64,000 nt of DNA from Mycobacterium sp. MYCO198283 (GCF_021213805.1 NZ_JAJQJI010000008.1:62001-126000), one strand, 5' to 3'. Positions 29,849-38,076 are shown, counted from the stretch's first letter. Program-made: numbers and translations. The notes: a model not told the origin generated them from the sequence alone.

Positions 29849-31212
29849 TGACCGAGAGCCAACTGATCAACCCCGCCACCGAGGAGGTGCTGCGCACGGT
29901 CGAGCACGTCGACGTCGCCGGCGTCGACGACGCGGTCGCTCGCGCCGCCGCGGCGCAGAGACGCTGGGCGGCACTGGCTCCCGCCGAGCGCGCGGCCGGG
30001 CTGCGGGCCTTCGCCGCGGTCGTCGACGCCCACGTCGACGAGCTGGCCGCCCTCGAGGTGGCCAACTCCGGGCACCCGATCACGTCGGCGGAATGGGAGG
30101 CCGGCCACGTCCGTGACGTCCTGACCTATTACGCGGCGGCGCCGGAGCGGTTGTCCGGCAAGCAGATTCCGGTGGCCGGCGGCCTCGACGTCACCTTCCA
30201 CGAACCGCTGGGCGTCGTCGGCGTCATCACGCCGTGGAACTTCCCGATGACCATCGCGGCGTGGGGATTCGCGCCCGCGCTGGCCGCCGGGAACGCCGTC
30301 GTGCTCAAACCCGCGGAATGGACGCCGCTCACCTCGATCCGGCTCGGCGAGCTGGCGGTCGAGGCCGGCCTGCCCGCCGACCTGTTCCAGGTGCTGCCCG
30401 GGCGCGGATCGGTGGTCGGGGAGCGCTTCGTCACTCACCCGGAGGTTCGCAAGGTGGTCTTCACCGGGTCGACGACGGTCGGCAAGCAGGTGATGGCCGG
30501 CTGCGCCGGGCAGGTCAAACGGGTGACGCTGGAGCTGGGCGGCAAGAGCGCCAACATCGTCTTCGACGACTGCGACCTGGAGCGGGCCGCCGCCACCGCG
30601 CCCTACGGGGTGTTCGACAACGCCGGCCAGGACTGCTGCGCGCGCAGCCGGATCCTGGTGCAGCGCAGCGTCTACGACCGGTTCCTCGAATTGCTCGAAC
30701 CCGCCGTGCAGGGCGTGACCGTCGGCGATCCGCGCGCCCGCGACACCGAGATGGGGCCGCTGGTGTCGCGGGTGCACTGGGACCACGTGGCGTCGTTCGT
30801 GCCCGCCGACGCACCCGTCGCCTTCCGGGGCAGCGCGCCCAGCGGCGCCGGCTTCTGGTTTCCGCCGACGGTGCTGACGCCGCCGCGCGACCACCCCACC
30901 GTCACCGAGGAAATCTTCGGCCCGGTCGTCGCGGTGCTGCCGTTCGACGACGAGGCCGACGCCGTCGCACTCGCCAACGACACCCGCTACGGCCTCTCCG
31001 GCTCGATCTGGACCGAGAACCTGTCGCGGGCGGTGCGGGTGTCCCGCGCGGTCGAATCCGGGAACCTGTCGGTGAATTCGCATTCCTCGGTGCGTTACGC
31101 GACCCCGTTCGGCGGGTTCAAGCAGTCCGGGCTGGGCCGCGAACTCGGGCCCGACGCGCCGCTGCACTTCACCGAGACCAAGAACGTGTTCTTCGCCATC
31201 CGGGAGGCGTGA
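29848..31212 (+). CDS. aldC: NAD(P)-dependent aldehyde dehydrogenase
   Basis: A 454-residue ALDH-superfamily enzyme, close in length to AldC (Rv2858c). Visible elements are the WNFPMTIAAWGFAPALAAGN cofactor region, FTGSTTVGKQVM, the general-base Glu in VTLELGGKSANIVFDD and the catalytic Cys in NAGQDCCARSRILV. EIFGPVVAVLPF and GGFKQSGLGRELG complete the fold. In the proposed route it would oxidise a gamma-glutamyl-aminoaldehyde to the acid. It is tightly coupled: its start overlaps the hydrolase stop and its stop overlaps the SDR start. Confidence 0.93.
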   Translation: MTESQLINPATEEVLRTVEHVDVAGVDDAVARAAAAQRRWAALAPAERAAGLRAFAAVVDAHVDELAALEVANSGHPITSAEWEAGHVRDVLTYYAAAPERLSGKQIPVAGGLDVTFHEPLGVVGVITPWNFPMTIAAWGFAPALAAGNAVVLKPAEWTPLTSIRLGELAVEAGLPADLFQVLPGRGSVVGERFVTHPEVRKVVFTGSTTVGKQVMAGCAGQVKRVTLELGGKSANIVFDDCDLERAAATAPYGVFDNAGQDCCARSRILVQRSVYDRFLELLEPAVQGVTVGDPRARDTEMGPLVSRVHWDHVASFVPADAPVAFRGSAPSGAGFWFPPTVLTPPRDHPTVTEEIFGPVVAVLPFDDEADAVALANDTRYGLSGSIWTENLSRAVRVSRAVESGNLSVNSHSSVRYATPFGGFKQSGLGRELGPDAPLHFTETKNVFFAIREA

Positions 31213-31988
31213 CAGTGGACCTGACGCAACGGTTGTCGGGCAAGGTCGCGGTGATCACCGGCGGCGCCGGCGGTATCGGGCGGGCGAGCGCCACCCGGAT
31301 GGCCGCCGAGGGCGCCACGGTCGTCATCGGGGACATCGACCCGCAGGCCGGCGAGTCCGTGGCAGCCGACCTGGGCGGCACCTTCGTCGCCGTCGACGTG
31401 TCCGACCAGGCCGCGGTGGACGCACTGTTCGACACCGCGGCGCAGGTGCACGGCTCGGTGGACATCGCATTCAACAATGCCGGCATCAGTCCGCCGGAGG
31501 ACGAACTCATCGAGCACACCGGCATCGACGCCTGGCAGCGGGTACAGGACGTCAACCTCAGGTCGGTGTTCTTCTGCTGCAAAGCCGCGCTGCGCCACAT
31601 GGTTCCGCAGCAGCAGGGGTCGATCATCAACACCGCGTCGTTCGTCGCGGTGATGGGGTCGGCGACGTCGCAGATCTCCTACACCGCGTCCAAGGGCGGC
31701 GTCTTGGCCATGTCGCGGGAGCTCGGGGTGCAGTACGCGCGCCAGGGCATCCGGGTCAACGCGCTGTGCCCGGGCCCGGTGAACACCCCGCTGCTGCGGG
31801 AGCTGTTCGCCAAGGACCCGGAGCGGGCGGCGCGGCGGCTGGTGCACATTCCGGTCGGCCGGTTCGCCGAGCCCGAGGAGCTGGCCGCCGCGGTCGCCTT
31901 CCTCGCCAGCGACGACGCCTCGTTCGTCACCGCGTCGGCCTTCCTGGTCGACGGCGGGATCAGCGGCCACTACGTGACGCCGCTGTAG
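31209..31988 (+). CDS. Short-chain dehydrogenase/reductase
   Basis: A 259-residue classical SDR. The start GTG 31209 overlaps the preceding stop and gives MTVDLTQRLSGKVAVIT, as in Rv2857c; GTG 31215 is also possible. The nucleotide motif is TGGAGGIGRAS, with Asp in IGDIDPQAG suggesting NAD preference. NNAGISPPED follows, and the catalytic Ser and Tyr-x3-Lys are in TASFVAVMGSATSQISYTAS and YTASKGG. In an ethanolamine-type route it could oxidise the hydroxymethyl group of gamma-glutamylethanolamide to the aldehyde, upstream of AldC. That role is inferred from position only. Confidence 0.92.
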   Translation: MTVDLTQRLSGKVAVITGGAGGIGRASATRMAAEGATVVIGDIDPQAGESVAADLGGTFVAVDVSDQAAVDALFDTAAQVHGSVDIAFNNAGISPPEDELIEHTGIDAWQRVQDVNLRSVFFCCKAALRHMVPQQQGSIINTASFVAVMGSATSQISYTASKGGVLAMSRELGVQYARQGIRVNALCPGPVNTPLLRELFAKDPERAARRLVHIPVGRFAEPEELAAAVAFLASDDASFVTASAFLVDGGISGHYVTPL

Positions 31989-31993
31989 TGCGC

Positions 31994-32719
31994 ATGTCGG
32001 CCGGTCCGGAGCGCCACGAGCACGCGGCGGCGGTGGTGCTGCGGCCGGTCCGGTCGGGAAATGCGTTCGAGGACACCGTGGCCCGCCTGATGGAAGCCAT
32101 CCGGCTGGGGATGCTCGCCCCCGGTGCGGCGCTGCCGCCGGAGCGGGAGCTGGCCGCCCGGCTCGGGGTGAGCCGCGACACCGTGCGGGAGGCCATCAAG
32201 TCGCTCGCTGACGCCGGTTACCTGGTGTCGCGCCGCGGGCGCTACGGCGGCACGTTCCTGGCCGACGAGTTGCCCGCGCCGCGCCCGGACGGCGTCCGGT
32301 TGAGCCGGGCCGGGATCGACGACGTCCTGCGGTTGCGGGAGATCCTGGAGGTCGGCGCCGCCCGGATGGCCGCCGGCCGCGAGCCGGGGGGCGCCGAACG
32401 GGAGCTGCTGTGCGGTGCGCTCGCCGACGTGCGCGGCGCGGCGCCCGAGGACTACCGGCGGCTGGACTCGCGGCTCCACCTGGCGATCGCCGAGGCCGCC
32501 GCCACCCCGTCGCTCGTGCCGCTGGTCGCCGACAACCGGATGCGGCTCAACGAGCTGCTCGACCAGATCCCGCTGCTCGCGCGCAACATCGCCCACTCCG
32601 ACCGCCAGCACGACCAGATCGTCGCCGCCATCCTCGGCGGCGACCCCGAGCGGGCGGCCGCGGCGATGGCGGCGCACGTCGCGGGCTCGGCCGCGCTGCT
32701 GCACGGCTTCCTCGACTGA
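31994..32719 (+). CDS. FadR/FCD-family GntR-type transcriptional regulator
   Basis: A 241-residue regulator. The winged helix-turn-helix is at residues ~25-90 (LPPERELAARLGVSRDTVRE, SLADAGYLVSRRGRYGG). The C-terminal FCD domain keeps its metal-site pattern: Asp/His in RLDSRLHLAIAEA, His in SDRQHDQIV and His in MAAHVAGSA. GTG 31988, overlapping the SDR stop, is an alternative start two codons upstream. As last gene of the glnA4-hydrolase-aldC-SDR run it probably regulates that operon and the divergent permease; the ligand would be a carboxylate or glutamyl intermediate (inference). Confidence 0.9.
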   Translation: MSAGPERHEHAAAVVLRPVRSGNAFEDTVARLMEAIRLGMLAPGAALPPERELAARLGVSRDTVREAIKSLADAGYLVSRRGRYGGTFLADELPAPRPDGVRLSRAGIDDVLRLREILEVGAARMAAGREPGGAERELLCGALADVRGAAPEDYRRLDSRLHLAIAEAAATPSLVPLVADNRMRLNELLDQIPLLARNIAHSDRQHDQIVAAILGGDPERAAAAMAAHVAGSAALLHGFLD

Positions 32720-32725
32720 GCCGAC

Positions 32726-32731
32726 TAGGGT
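32726..32731 (+). promoter_or_regulatory. -10 box (TAGGGT) for the ArsR-type gene
   Basis: TAGGGT lies eight bases before GTG 32740, leaderless geometry. It separates the ArsR gene from the preceding fadR operon. Confidence 0.5.
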
Positions 32732-32739
32732 GGCCAGCC

Positions 32740-33048
32740 GTGGGCGAGCAGCCAGACCCGTCGCGACCCGCCGAGGTCGACATCGCCGGCTGGACCACCC
32801 GCTTCGACCTGCTCAGCGACCCGCACCGGCTCGAGATCCTGCTGGCGTTGCACCGCGCGCCGGGCATCAACGTCGGTGACCTCGCCGCCGCCGTGGGGCG
32901 CTCGGAGAACGCCGTCTCGCAGGCGCTGCGAATCCTGCGCGGCCAAGGCTGGGTGAGCTCCACCCGCGTCGGGCGCGCCGTGCGCTACCGGCTGGCCGAC
33001 GCCACCGTTCACGACCTGCTGCACTGGATCGGGGCCCGGCACAGCTGA
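32740..33048 (+). CDS. ArsR/SmtB-family regulator, probable cobalt/nickel sensor
   Basis: A 102-residue winged-helix repressor. The HTH spans INVGDLAAAVGRSENAVSQALRILRG, followed by the wing VSSTRVGRAVRYRL. There are no cysteines, so arsenic or cadmium thiolate sites are excluded. The last helix reads LADATVHDLLHWIGARHS, with Asp, His, His and His spaced on one face. This resembles the alpha5 site of NmtR/SmtB, but the spacing is not identical. The gene is directly upstream of cbiMNQO, with a palindrome between them. Metal identity is inference from the transporter next door. Confidence 0.82.
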   Translation: MGEQPDPSRPAEVDIAGWTTRFDLLSDPHRLEILLALHRAPGINVGDLAAAVGRSENAVSQALRILRGQGWVSSTRVGRAVRYRLADATVHDLLHWIGARHS

Positions 33049-33086
33049 GGGCGCGGGTCGGTCCGACCGCCGACCCGTCCGCGCCC
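33049..33086 (+). terminator. GC-rich hairpin after the ArsR gene
   Basis: GGGCGCGG and GTCGG pair with CCGAC and CCGCGCCC across a short loop, with a small bulge, directly after the stop codon. No U-tract. It could limit read-through into cbiM or form part of a leader. Confidence 0.45.
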
Positions 33087-33102
33087 GATCTGCTCATCTG
33101 TT

Positions 33103-33116
33103 CACCTGGACAGGTG
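33103..33116. promoter_or_regulatory. Palindrome CACCTG-GA-CAGGTG, candidate operator
   Basis: A perfect 6-2-6 inverted repeat ends 14 nt before the TACGCT -10 box of cbiM, at the place expected for the -35 region. It is a natural site for the adjacent ArsR-type repressor; binding is inferred. Confidence 0.5.
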
Positions 33117-33130
33117 TCGGGCGACCTGCC

Positions 33131-33136
33131 TACGCT
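33131..33136 (+). promoter_or_regulatory. -10 box (TACGCT) for cbiMNQO
   Basis: TACGCT is followed by six bases and ATG 33143, leaderless geometry. That ATG is 12 nt before the Met-His start that family structure would predict. Confidence 0.45.
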
Positions 33137-33154
33137 GCCCGCATGGTCGCTGCC

Positions 33155-33829
33155 ATGCACATGAGCGACGGCATCGTCGACGCCCCGACGTCCCTGCTGT
33201 TCGGAGCGCTCGCCCTCGCGGTGGTCGCGGTCTGCGCGCGGCGCGCCCGGCAGGAACTCGACGAACGGGCCGTGCCGCTGGCCGGACTGGTCACCGCCTT
33301 CATCTTCGCGGTGCAACTGGTGAACTTTCCGGTGCTCCCGGGGGTCAGCGGGCACCTGCTCGGCGGCACGCTGGCCGCCGTCCTGGTAGGGCCGTTCACC
33401 GGGGTGCTCTGCATCAGCATCGTGCTGACGGTCCAATCGCTGCTGTTCGCCGACGGCGGCGTGACCGCGCTCGGCCTGAACGTCGTGAACATGGGCGTCA
33501 TCGGCGTCGGTGCCGGCTACGCGGTGGCCGTGCTGCTGCGGCGGGCAGTGGGGTCCCGGGCCGCGCACCCGCCCACGCTGGGCGTCATCGCGGCGGTCGC
33601 CGGTCTCGTCGGAACCTGCTGCGCGGCGCTGGGATTCGTCGCCGAGTACGCGATCGGTGGCGTCGCGACGACCTCACTGCCCGAGGTGGCCGGCTATCTG
33701 TTGGGGACGCACCTGCTCATCGGGGTCGGTGAGGGCGTCATCACCGCGCTCACCGCCGTCGCCGTCGCCCGGGCGCGGCCCGAGCTGGTGTACCTGCTGC
33801 GTCACGCGCCCGCGGCGGTCCCGGCGTGA
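33155..33829 (+). CDS. cbiM: Cobalt ECF transporter S component CbiM
   Basis: CbiM is the substrate-binding membrane component of CbiMNQO. From ATG 33155 it is 224 residues starting MHMSDGIVDAPTS. In the family the free N-terminal Met-His binds the metal, which argues for this start. ATG 33143 (adding MVAA) fits a leaderless promoter better, so the start is open. About six hydrophobic helices follow, with conserved VNFPVLPGVSGHLLGG and ALGLNVVNMGVIG. There is no cobalamin riboswitch visible upstream; the ArsR-type gene is the likely control. The stop overlaps the next start. Confidence 0.92.
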   Translation: MHMSDGIVDAPTSLLFGALALAVVAVCARRARQELDERAVPLAGLVTAFIFAVQLVNFPVLPGVSGHLLGGTLAAVLVGPFTGVLCISIVLTVQSLLFADGGVTALGLNVVNMGVIGVGAGYAVAVLLRRAVGSRAAHPPTLGVIAAVAGLVGTCCAALGFVAEYAIGGVATTSLPEVAGYLLGTHLLIGVGEGVITALTAVAVARARPELVYLLRHAPAAVPA

Positions 33830-34137
33830 GGCGGTTCTGGCTCGGCTTCGTCGCCGTGATCGTGCTGGTGGCGGGTGGGCTGTCGTATCTGGCCAGCTCG
33901 CAGCCCGACGGACTGGATTCGGCGACCCGGCGCGGCTGCGAGGTGTCCGGCGAAGAGCTGCGCGGCACCTGCATCGCGCAGCACGCCGACGCCCATGCGC
34001 TGGCCGGTTCCCCGCTGGCCGACTACACCATCGCCGGGCACGAGGCGACGGTCGGCGTGGCGGGACTCATCGGCGTCGCCGTCACGCTGCTGCTGGCTGC
34101 CGGGCTGTTCCGGCTCATCGCGCGCCGTCGCGAGTGA
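33826..34137 (+). CDS. cbiN: CbiN-type / PDGLE-domain component of the cobalt transporter
   Basis: A 103-residue protein with two membrane helices (FVAVIVLVAGGLSYLA and LIGVAVTLLLAAGLFRLI) and an external loop containing SSQPDGLDSATRRGCE. The PDGL(E/D) motif is the mark of the CbiN-like PDGLE group. Two loop cysteines could pair. CbiN is needed with CbiM for substrate loading in the family. GTG 33826 overlaps the cbiM stop (GTGA), and the stop overlaps the cbiQ start, so all four genes are translationally coupled. Confidence 0.88.
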   Translation: MRRFWLGFVAVIVLVAGGLSYLASSQPDGLDSATRRGCEVSGEELRGTCIAQHADAHALAGSPLADYTIAGHEATVGVAGLIGVAVTLLLAAGLFRLIARRRE

Positions 34138-34895
34138 CCGCCGCGCACCCGCTCTACCGCCCGGAACCCAGCGCGGTCCACCGGGCGCCGGCCGAGGTGA
34201 AGATCGCCGCGCTGCTGCTGTTCGTCGCCGCGGTGGTGGCGACCCCCGGCGGCGCGTTGTGGCCCTTCGCGGTCTACGCCGTGCTGGTGGCGGCAACCTG
34301 GCGGGCCGCGCAGCTCCGGTGGCGGTGGGTGCTGCCGCGGATGCTCATCGAGACGCCGTTCGTCGTCCTGGCCGTGCTGCTGCCGTTCGCCGAGGGCGGC
34401 GAGCGGGTGACGGTGGCCGGCGCGTCGCTGTCGGTGGCCGGCCTCTACGCGGCGTGGGCGATCGTCGCCAAGGGCACCGTCGGCGTCGGAGCCTCGCTGG
34501 CCGTCGCGGCGACGACGTCGGCCCGCGAGCTGCCGGTCGGTCTGAGCCGGCTCGGCGTTCCGCCGCTGATGACCTCGATCCTGACGGTGGCGCTGCGGTA
34601 CGTCGACGTGCTGGCCGCCGAGGCGGCGCGCATGCGGATCGCCCGGCTGTCGCGGGGCGACTCGCCGCGGGCGCTGCACCAGGCGGCGGCCGTCGGGCAC
34701 AGTGTCGGCACGCTGTTCCTGCGGTCCTACGAGCGCGGGGAACGCGTCCACCTCGCGATGCTGTCACGGGGGTTCGACGGCCGGATCCCGCAGCTGGGCG
34801 GGCCGCCGCGGGCCAGCCTGCGGCAGTGGCTGCTCGCGATGATCCCCGCGGCCGCAGCCGCGTCGACGGCCGCCGCGGCGTGGGTGACGGCGTGA
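34134..34895 (+). CDS. cbiQ: Cobalt ECF transporter T component CbiQ
   Basis: CbiQ is the transmembrane coupling subunit linking CbiM to the ATPase. From GTG 34134 the product is 253 residues with about five hydrophobic helices. The two short coupling-helix motifs of EcfT proteins are seen as EAARMRIARLSRG and SYERGERVHLAMLSRGFDG, each with an A-R-x-x/S-R-G core. Starts and stops overlap on both sides. Confidence 0.92.
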   Translation: MTAAHPLYRPEPSAVHRAPAEVKIAALLLFVAAVVATPGGALWPFAVYAVLVAATWRAAQLRWRWVLPRMLIETPFVVLAVLLPFAEGGERVTVAGASLSVAGLYAAWAIVAKGTVGVGASLAVAATTSARELPVGLSRLGVPPLMTSILTVALRYVDVLAAEAARMRIARLSRGDSPRALHQAAAVGHSVGTLFLRSYERGERVHLAMLSRGFDGRIPQLGGPPRASLRQWLLAMIPAAAAASTAAAAWVTA

Positions 34896-35626
34896 CGCCC
34901 GCGCTGCGGGTCAGCGGACTGCGCCATGTCTACTCCGACGGCACCGTCGCGCTCGACGGCGTCGACCTCGCGGTGGCGGCGGGGGAGCGGGTGGCGGTGC
35001 TCGGGCCCAACGGCGCCGGCAAGACCACCCTGATGCTGCACCTCAACGGCGTGCTGACCGCCACCGCCGGCGAGGTCGCGATCGCCGGGACGCCGGTGCG
35101 CCGCAACACCCTTCGCGACATCCGCCGCCGCGTCGGGCTGATGTTCCAGGACCCCGACGACCAGCTGTTCATGCCGACCGTTGCGCAGGACGTGGCGTTC
35201 GGACCCGCCAACTTCGGCGTCCGCGGCGACGAGCTGTCGCAGCGCGTGGCCGATGCGCTGGCCGCGGTGTCGCTCACCGCGGCGGCCGACCGCAGCCCCG
35301 CGCACCTGTCGGCCGGGCAGCGGCGCCGCGCCGCGCTGGCGACCGTGCTCGCGTGCCGGCCCGACGTGCTGGTGCTCGACGAGCCCTCGGCGAACCTCGA
35401 CCCGCAGTCGCGCCGCGAGCTCGCCGACACCCTGGCCGCCCTGGACGCCACGCTGCTGGTGGTCACCCACGACCTGCCCTACGCGGCGCAGCTGTGCAGT
35501 CGGGCCGTGATCCTCGACGGCGGCCGGGTGGTCGCCGACGGCCCGATCGCCGAGCTGCTCGCCGATACGGCGCTGCTCGCCGCCCACCGGCTCGAGCTGC
35601 CGTGGGGTTTTCGCATCGGGAGCTGA
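34892..35626 (+). CDS. cbiO: Cobalt ECF transporter ATPase CbiO
   Basis: The ABC ATPase of the cobalt transporter, 244 residues from GTG 34892. Walker A is LGPNGAGKTTLM, the Q-loop is in LMFQDPDDQLFMPTVAQDV, the signature is LSAGQRRRAALA (Gln-Arg variant of LSGGQ), Walker B is VLVLDEPSANLD and the switch His is in VVTHDLP. It ends the cbiMNQO operon and faces mtr with only six bases between the stops. A single ATPase gene implies a homodimer, as in other CbiMNQO systems. Confidence 0.95.
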   Translation: MTPALRVSGLRHVYSDGTVALDGVDLAVAAGERVAVLGPNGAGKTTLMLHLNGVLTATAGEVAIAGTPVRRNTLRDIRRRVGLMFQDPDDQLFMPTVAQDVAFGPANFGVRGDELSQRVADALAAVSLTAAADRSPAHLSAGQRRRAALATVLACRPDVLVLDEPSANLDPQSRRELADTLAALDATLLVVTHDLPYAAQLCSRAVILDGGRVVADGPIAELLADTALLAAHRLELPWGFRIGS

Positions 35627-35632
35627 GCCGGA

Positions 35633-37045
35633 CTAGTGCCGGCGCGACGGCGGCCAGGCCGGCTCGCCGCAGAGGTCCAGCAGCGCGTTCTCCACCACCT
35701 CCGGCAGCGCCGGGTGGATCCAGTACTGGCCGCGGGCCATCTCCTGGGCGCCCAGCCCGAAGCTCATCGCCTGCACCAGCGGCTGGATCAGCGACGACGC
35801 CTGGTACCCCATGATGTGCGCGCCCAACAGCGTGCCGGTCTCGTCGCACACGATGAGCTTGGCGAAGCTGGTGGTGTCCTCCATGGCCCAGCCGTAGGCG
35901 ACGTCGGCGTAGTCCTTCACCTTGACCTTGACGGTGTAGCCGGCGGCCACCGCCTCGTTCTCGGTCATCCCGACGCTGGCGATCTGCGGGTCGGTGAACA
36001 CCGCCGACGGCACGTACCGGTGGTCGCTGGTCCACAGCGACTCGGTGTCGTCCCAGTCCTCCAGCAGGTTGTGGCGCACCACCCGCGCCTCCTGGTTGGC
36101 GACGTGTTTGAGCTGGTAGGGGGAGCTGACGTCGCCGAGCGCGAAGACGTTGCGGGCCGACGTGCGCTGGTAGCAGTCGGCGACCACCCGTGCCCCGTCG
36201 AGCGCCACACCGGCGTTCTCCGCCCCCAGTCGGTCGCCGTTGGGCCGGCGCCCGGTGGCCACCAGCACCGCGTCGGCGTGCAGCTCGGAGCCGTCGTCGA
36301 GGTTCAGCGTCGCACCGGAGCGGTGCTGGGTGGCGTCGACGACGTTGCGGTGCGTGCGCAGCTCCCACTTCTTCGCCGCCATCGCGGTGAACCGCTCGCC
36401 GACCGTGTCGTCGGTGCCGTTGAGCAGCGTCGAGCCTCGCACCACCAGCGTCACCCGGCTGCCCAGCGCCGAGAAGATGTGCGCGAACTCGCACGCCACA
36501 TAGCCGCCGCCGACGATCACCAGGTGCTCGGGCAGCTCGGGGATGCGCATGATCGTGTCGCTGGTGTGGAAGTCGACGCCGCACGCGGCGATCGCCGGCG
36601 GCACGACGATCCGCGAACCGGCCGCGAGTACCACCTGCGTGGCGGTGAACTCGTCGCCCGCGGCGGTGAGCAGCGCGTAGCCGTCGTCGGGGCGGCTGGT
36701 CCCGAACCGGGTGTGGCTGTCGAACACCGTGACGTTCGCGGCGGCGCGCCGGTACCGTTCGCCGGCATCGCCGAGCGGGTCGATCCGCCCGAACACCCGC
36801 GACACGATGTCCGGCCAGCGCACCCCGTCGAGGTGGGCGTCGACGCCGAAGCGCGCCGCGTCGCGCACGTGGGCCGCGACCTCGGCGGCGTAGACGAACA
36901 TCTTCGTCGGGATGCAGCCGACGTTGAGGCAGGTGCCGCCGAAGGTGCCCTGCTCGCAGATCGCGACGGACTTGTCGGCGTAGCGCGAGTCGAGAATCGT
37001 GTTGCCCGAACCGGTTCCGATGATCGCGAGGTCGAAGTCCGTCAT
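35633..37045 (-). CDS. mtr: Mycothione reductase
   Basis: An NADPH-dependent flavoenzyme that keeps mycothiol reduced. From ATG 37045 it has 470 residues. The FAD motif is LAIIGTGSGNTILDSRYA, the redox-active pair is in GGTCLNVGCIPTKMF, the NADPH motif is LVIVGGGYVACEFAHIFSAL, and the second FAD segment is NVFALGDVSSPYQL. The C-terminal interface has the active-site His-Glu in WIHPALPEVVENALLDL. It is downstream of the Rv2854-like hydrolase with a 4-bp overlap, as in M. tuberculosis (Rv2855), and converges on cbiO. Confidence 0.95.
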   Translation of the reverse strand: MTDFDLAIIGTGSGNTILDSRYADKSVAICEQGTFGGTCLNVGCIPTKMFVYAAEVAAHVRDAARFGVDAHLDGVRWPDIVSRVFGRIDPLGDAGERYRRAAANVTVFDSHTRFGTSRPDDGYALLTAAGDEFTATQVVLAAGSRIVVPPAIAACGVDFHTSDTIMRIPELPEHLVIVGGGYVACEFAHIFSALGSRVTLVVRGSTLLNGTDDTVGERFTAMAAKKWELRTHRNVVDATQHRSGATLNLDDGSELHADAVLVATGRRPNGDRLGAENAGVALDGARVVADCYQRTSARNVFALGDVSSPYQLKHVANQEARVVRHNLLEDWDDTESLWTSDHRYVPSAVFTDPQIASVGMTENEAVAAGYTVKVKVKDYADVAYGWAMEDTTSFAKLIVCDETGTLLGAHIMGYQASSLIQPLVQAMSFGLGAQEMARGQYWIHPALPEVVENALLDLCGEPAWPPSRRH

Positions 37046-38076
37046 GTGGCTGCTCCTGCCTGTGGGTCCGGCGCCCCGTACACCGTCGCATACCAGTCGA
37101 GCCACGCGCCGAGCTCGGCGAACGCCCGCGTCCGCGGCGCCCGCTGCGACAGGAACACGTCGTGCCGGGCGTCCGGGATCGGGACCACCAGGGTCCGGTT
37201 GCCCAGGCACCCGGCCCAGCGGGCGATCTGGGCCACGTCGAGCACCGCGTCCCCGCACTGGGCCTGCGCGGGATCGTCGGCGCCCAGCACGCTGCGGTCC
37301 GACCGCAGCACCAGGTTCGGCACGCCGACGTCGAGGCCGCGGTGCAGCCGGGCGTGCCCGCGCCGCACCGCGTGCAGCCAGCCGTAGGTGACGGGGAAAC
37401 CGCCGACCGGCTTCCACTCCAGGTTGTAGTCGAACTCGCCACCGAAGTCGCGGTGCAGCGTCGACCCGTAGGCCCCGCTGGTGCGGACCGGGATGACCTG
37501 TTTGCTGCGCAGCCGCGCCAGCGCCAGCAACGCCGCGGCCGTACCCGGGCTGCGGAGGATCGGGCGGCCCTGCAGGTCGAACCACGGGCTGTTCAGCACC
37601 AGCCCGCCCGCGCTGGGTCGGCCGTCGCGCATCCGACGGTCGAGCCACAGCAAGACGACGAGCCCGCCGGCGGAATGCCCGTAGACCAGCGTGCGGGCGC
37701 CCCCGGTCTCGTCGGCGATCACGTCCATCGCCCACTCCAGCTCGGCGTCGTAGCGCGCCAGGTCGGTGGTGAAGTGGGGCGTCTGCCCGTTGCGCCACGA
37801 CCGCCCGCACTTGCGCAGGTCCAACGCGTAGAACGCGAAGCCGCGGGCGGTGAGGAAGTCGGCGACCTCGGTGTGGAAGAAGTAGTCGGTGTAGCCGTGC
37901 ACGGCCAGCACCGCGTGACCGGTCCGGGCCGCCTCGCCGCGGCGCACCAGCGTCGCGACGATCTCGCCCTCGCCGTCGGGATCCGCTCCCAAGACGTGCG
38001 TGGCCTGCGCGTACCCCGGCAGGACGTCCGGTCGCCACGGCGGCGCGCCGGCCGGTGCAGCGCTGGGGGGCGTCAC
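37042..38076 (-). CDS. Alpha/beta-fold hydrolase (Rv2854-like)
   Basis: A 344-residue alpha/beta hydrolase with lysophospholipase-like features: oxyanion region VLAVHGYTDYFF, nucleophile elbow TLVYGHSAGGLV, acid-loop candidate RSDRSVLGAD, and His in IPDARHDVFLS. GTG 38076 is chosen because a TAGGGT box lies seven bases upstream; GTG 38085 is an in-frame alternative nine bases earlier. There is no signal peptide. It overlaps mtr by 4 bp, so the two are co-transcribed, but a direct link to mycothiol is not established. Confidence 0.88.
   Translation of the reverse strand: MTPPSAAPAGAPPWRPDVLPGYAQATHVLGADPDGEGEIVATLVRRGEAARTGHAVLAVHGYTDYFFHTEVADFLTARGFAFYALDLRKCGRSWRNGQTPHFTTDLARYDAELEWAMDVIADETGGARTLVYGHSAGGLVVLLWLDRRMRDGRPSAGGLVLNSPWFDLQGRPILRSPGTAAALLALARLRSKQVIPVRTSGAYGSTLHRDFGGEFDYNLEWKPVGGFPVTYGWLHAVRRGHARLHRGLDVGVPNLVLRSDRSVLGADDPAQAQCGDAVLDVAQIARWAGCLGNRTLVVPIPDARHDVFLSQRAPRTRAFAELGAWLDWYATVYGAPDPQAGAAT

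Noticed and set aside
33049..33142. Cobalamin riboswitch before cbiM
   Set aside because: Only about 94 nt are available and no B12-box-like conserved sequence was seen; a simple hairpin and a palindrome explain the region.
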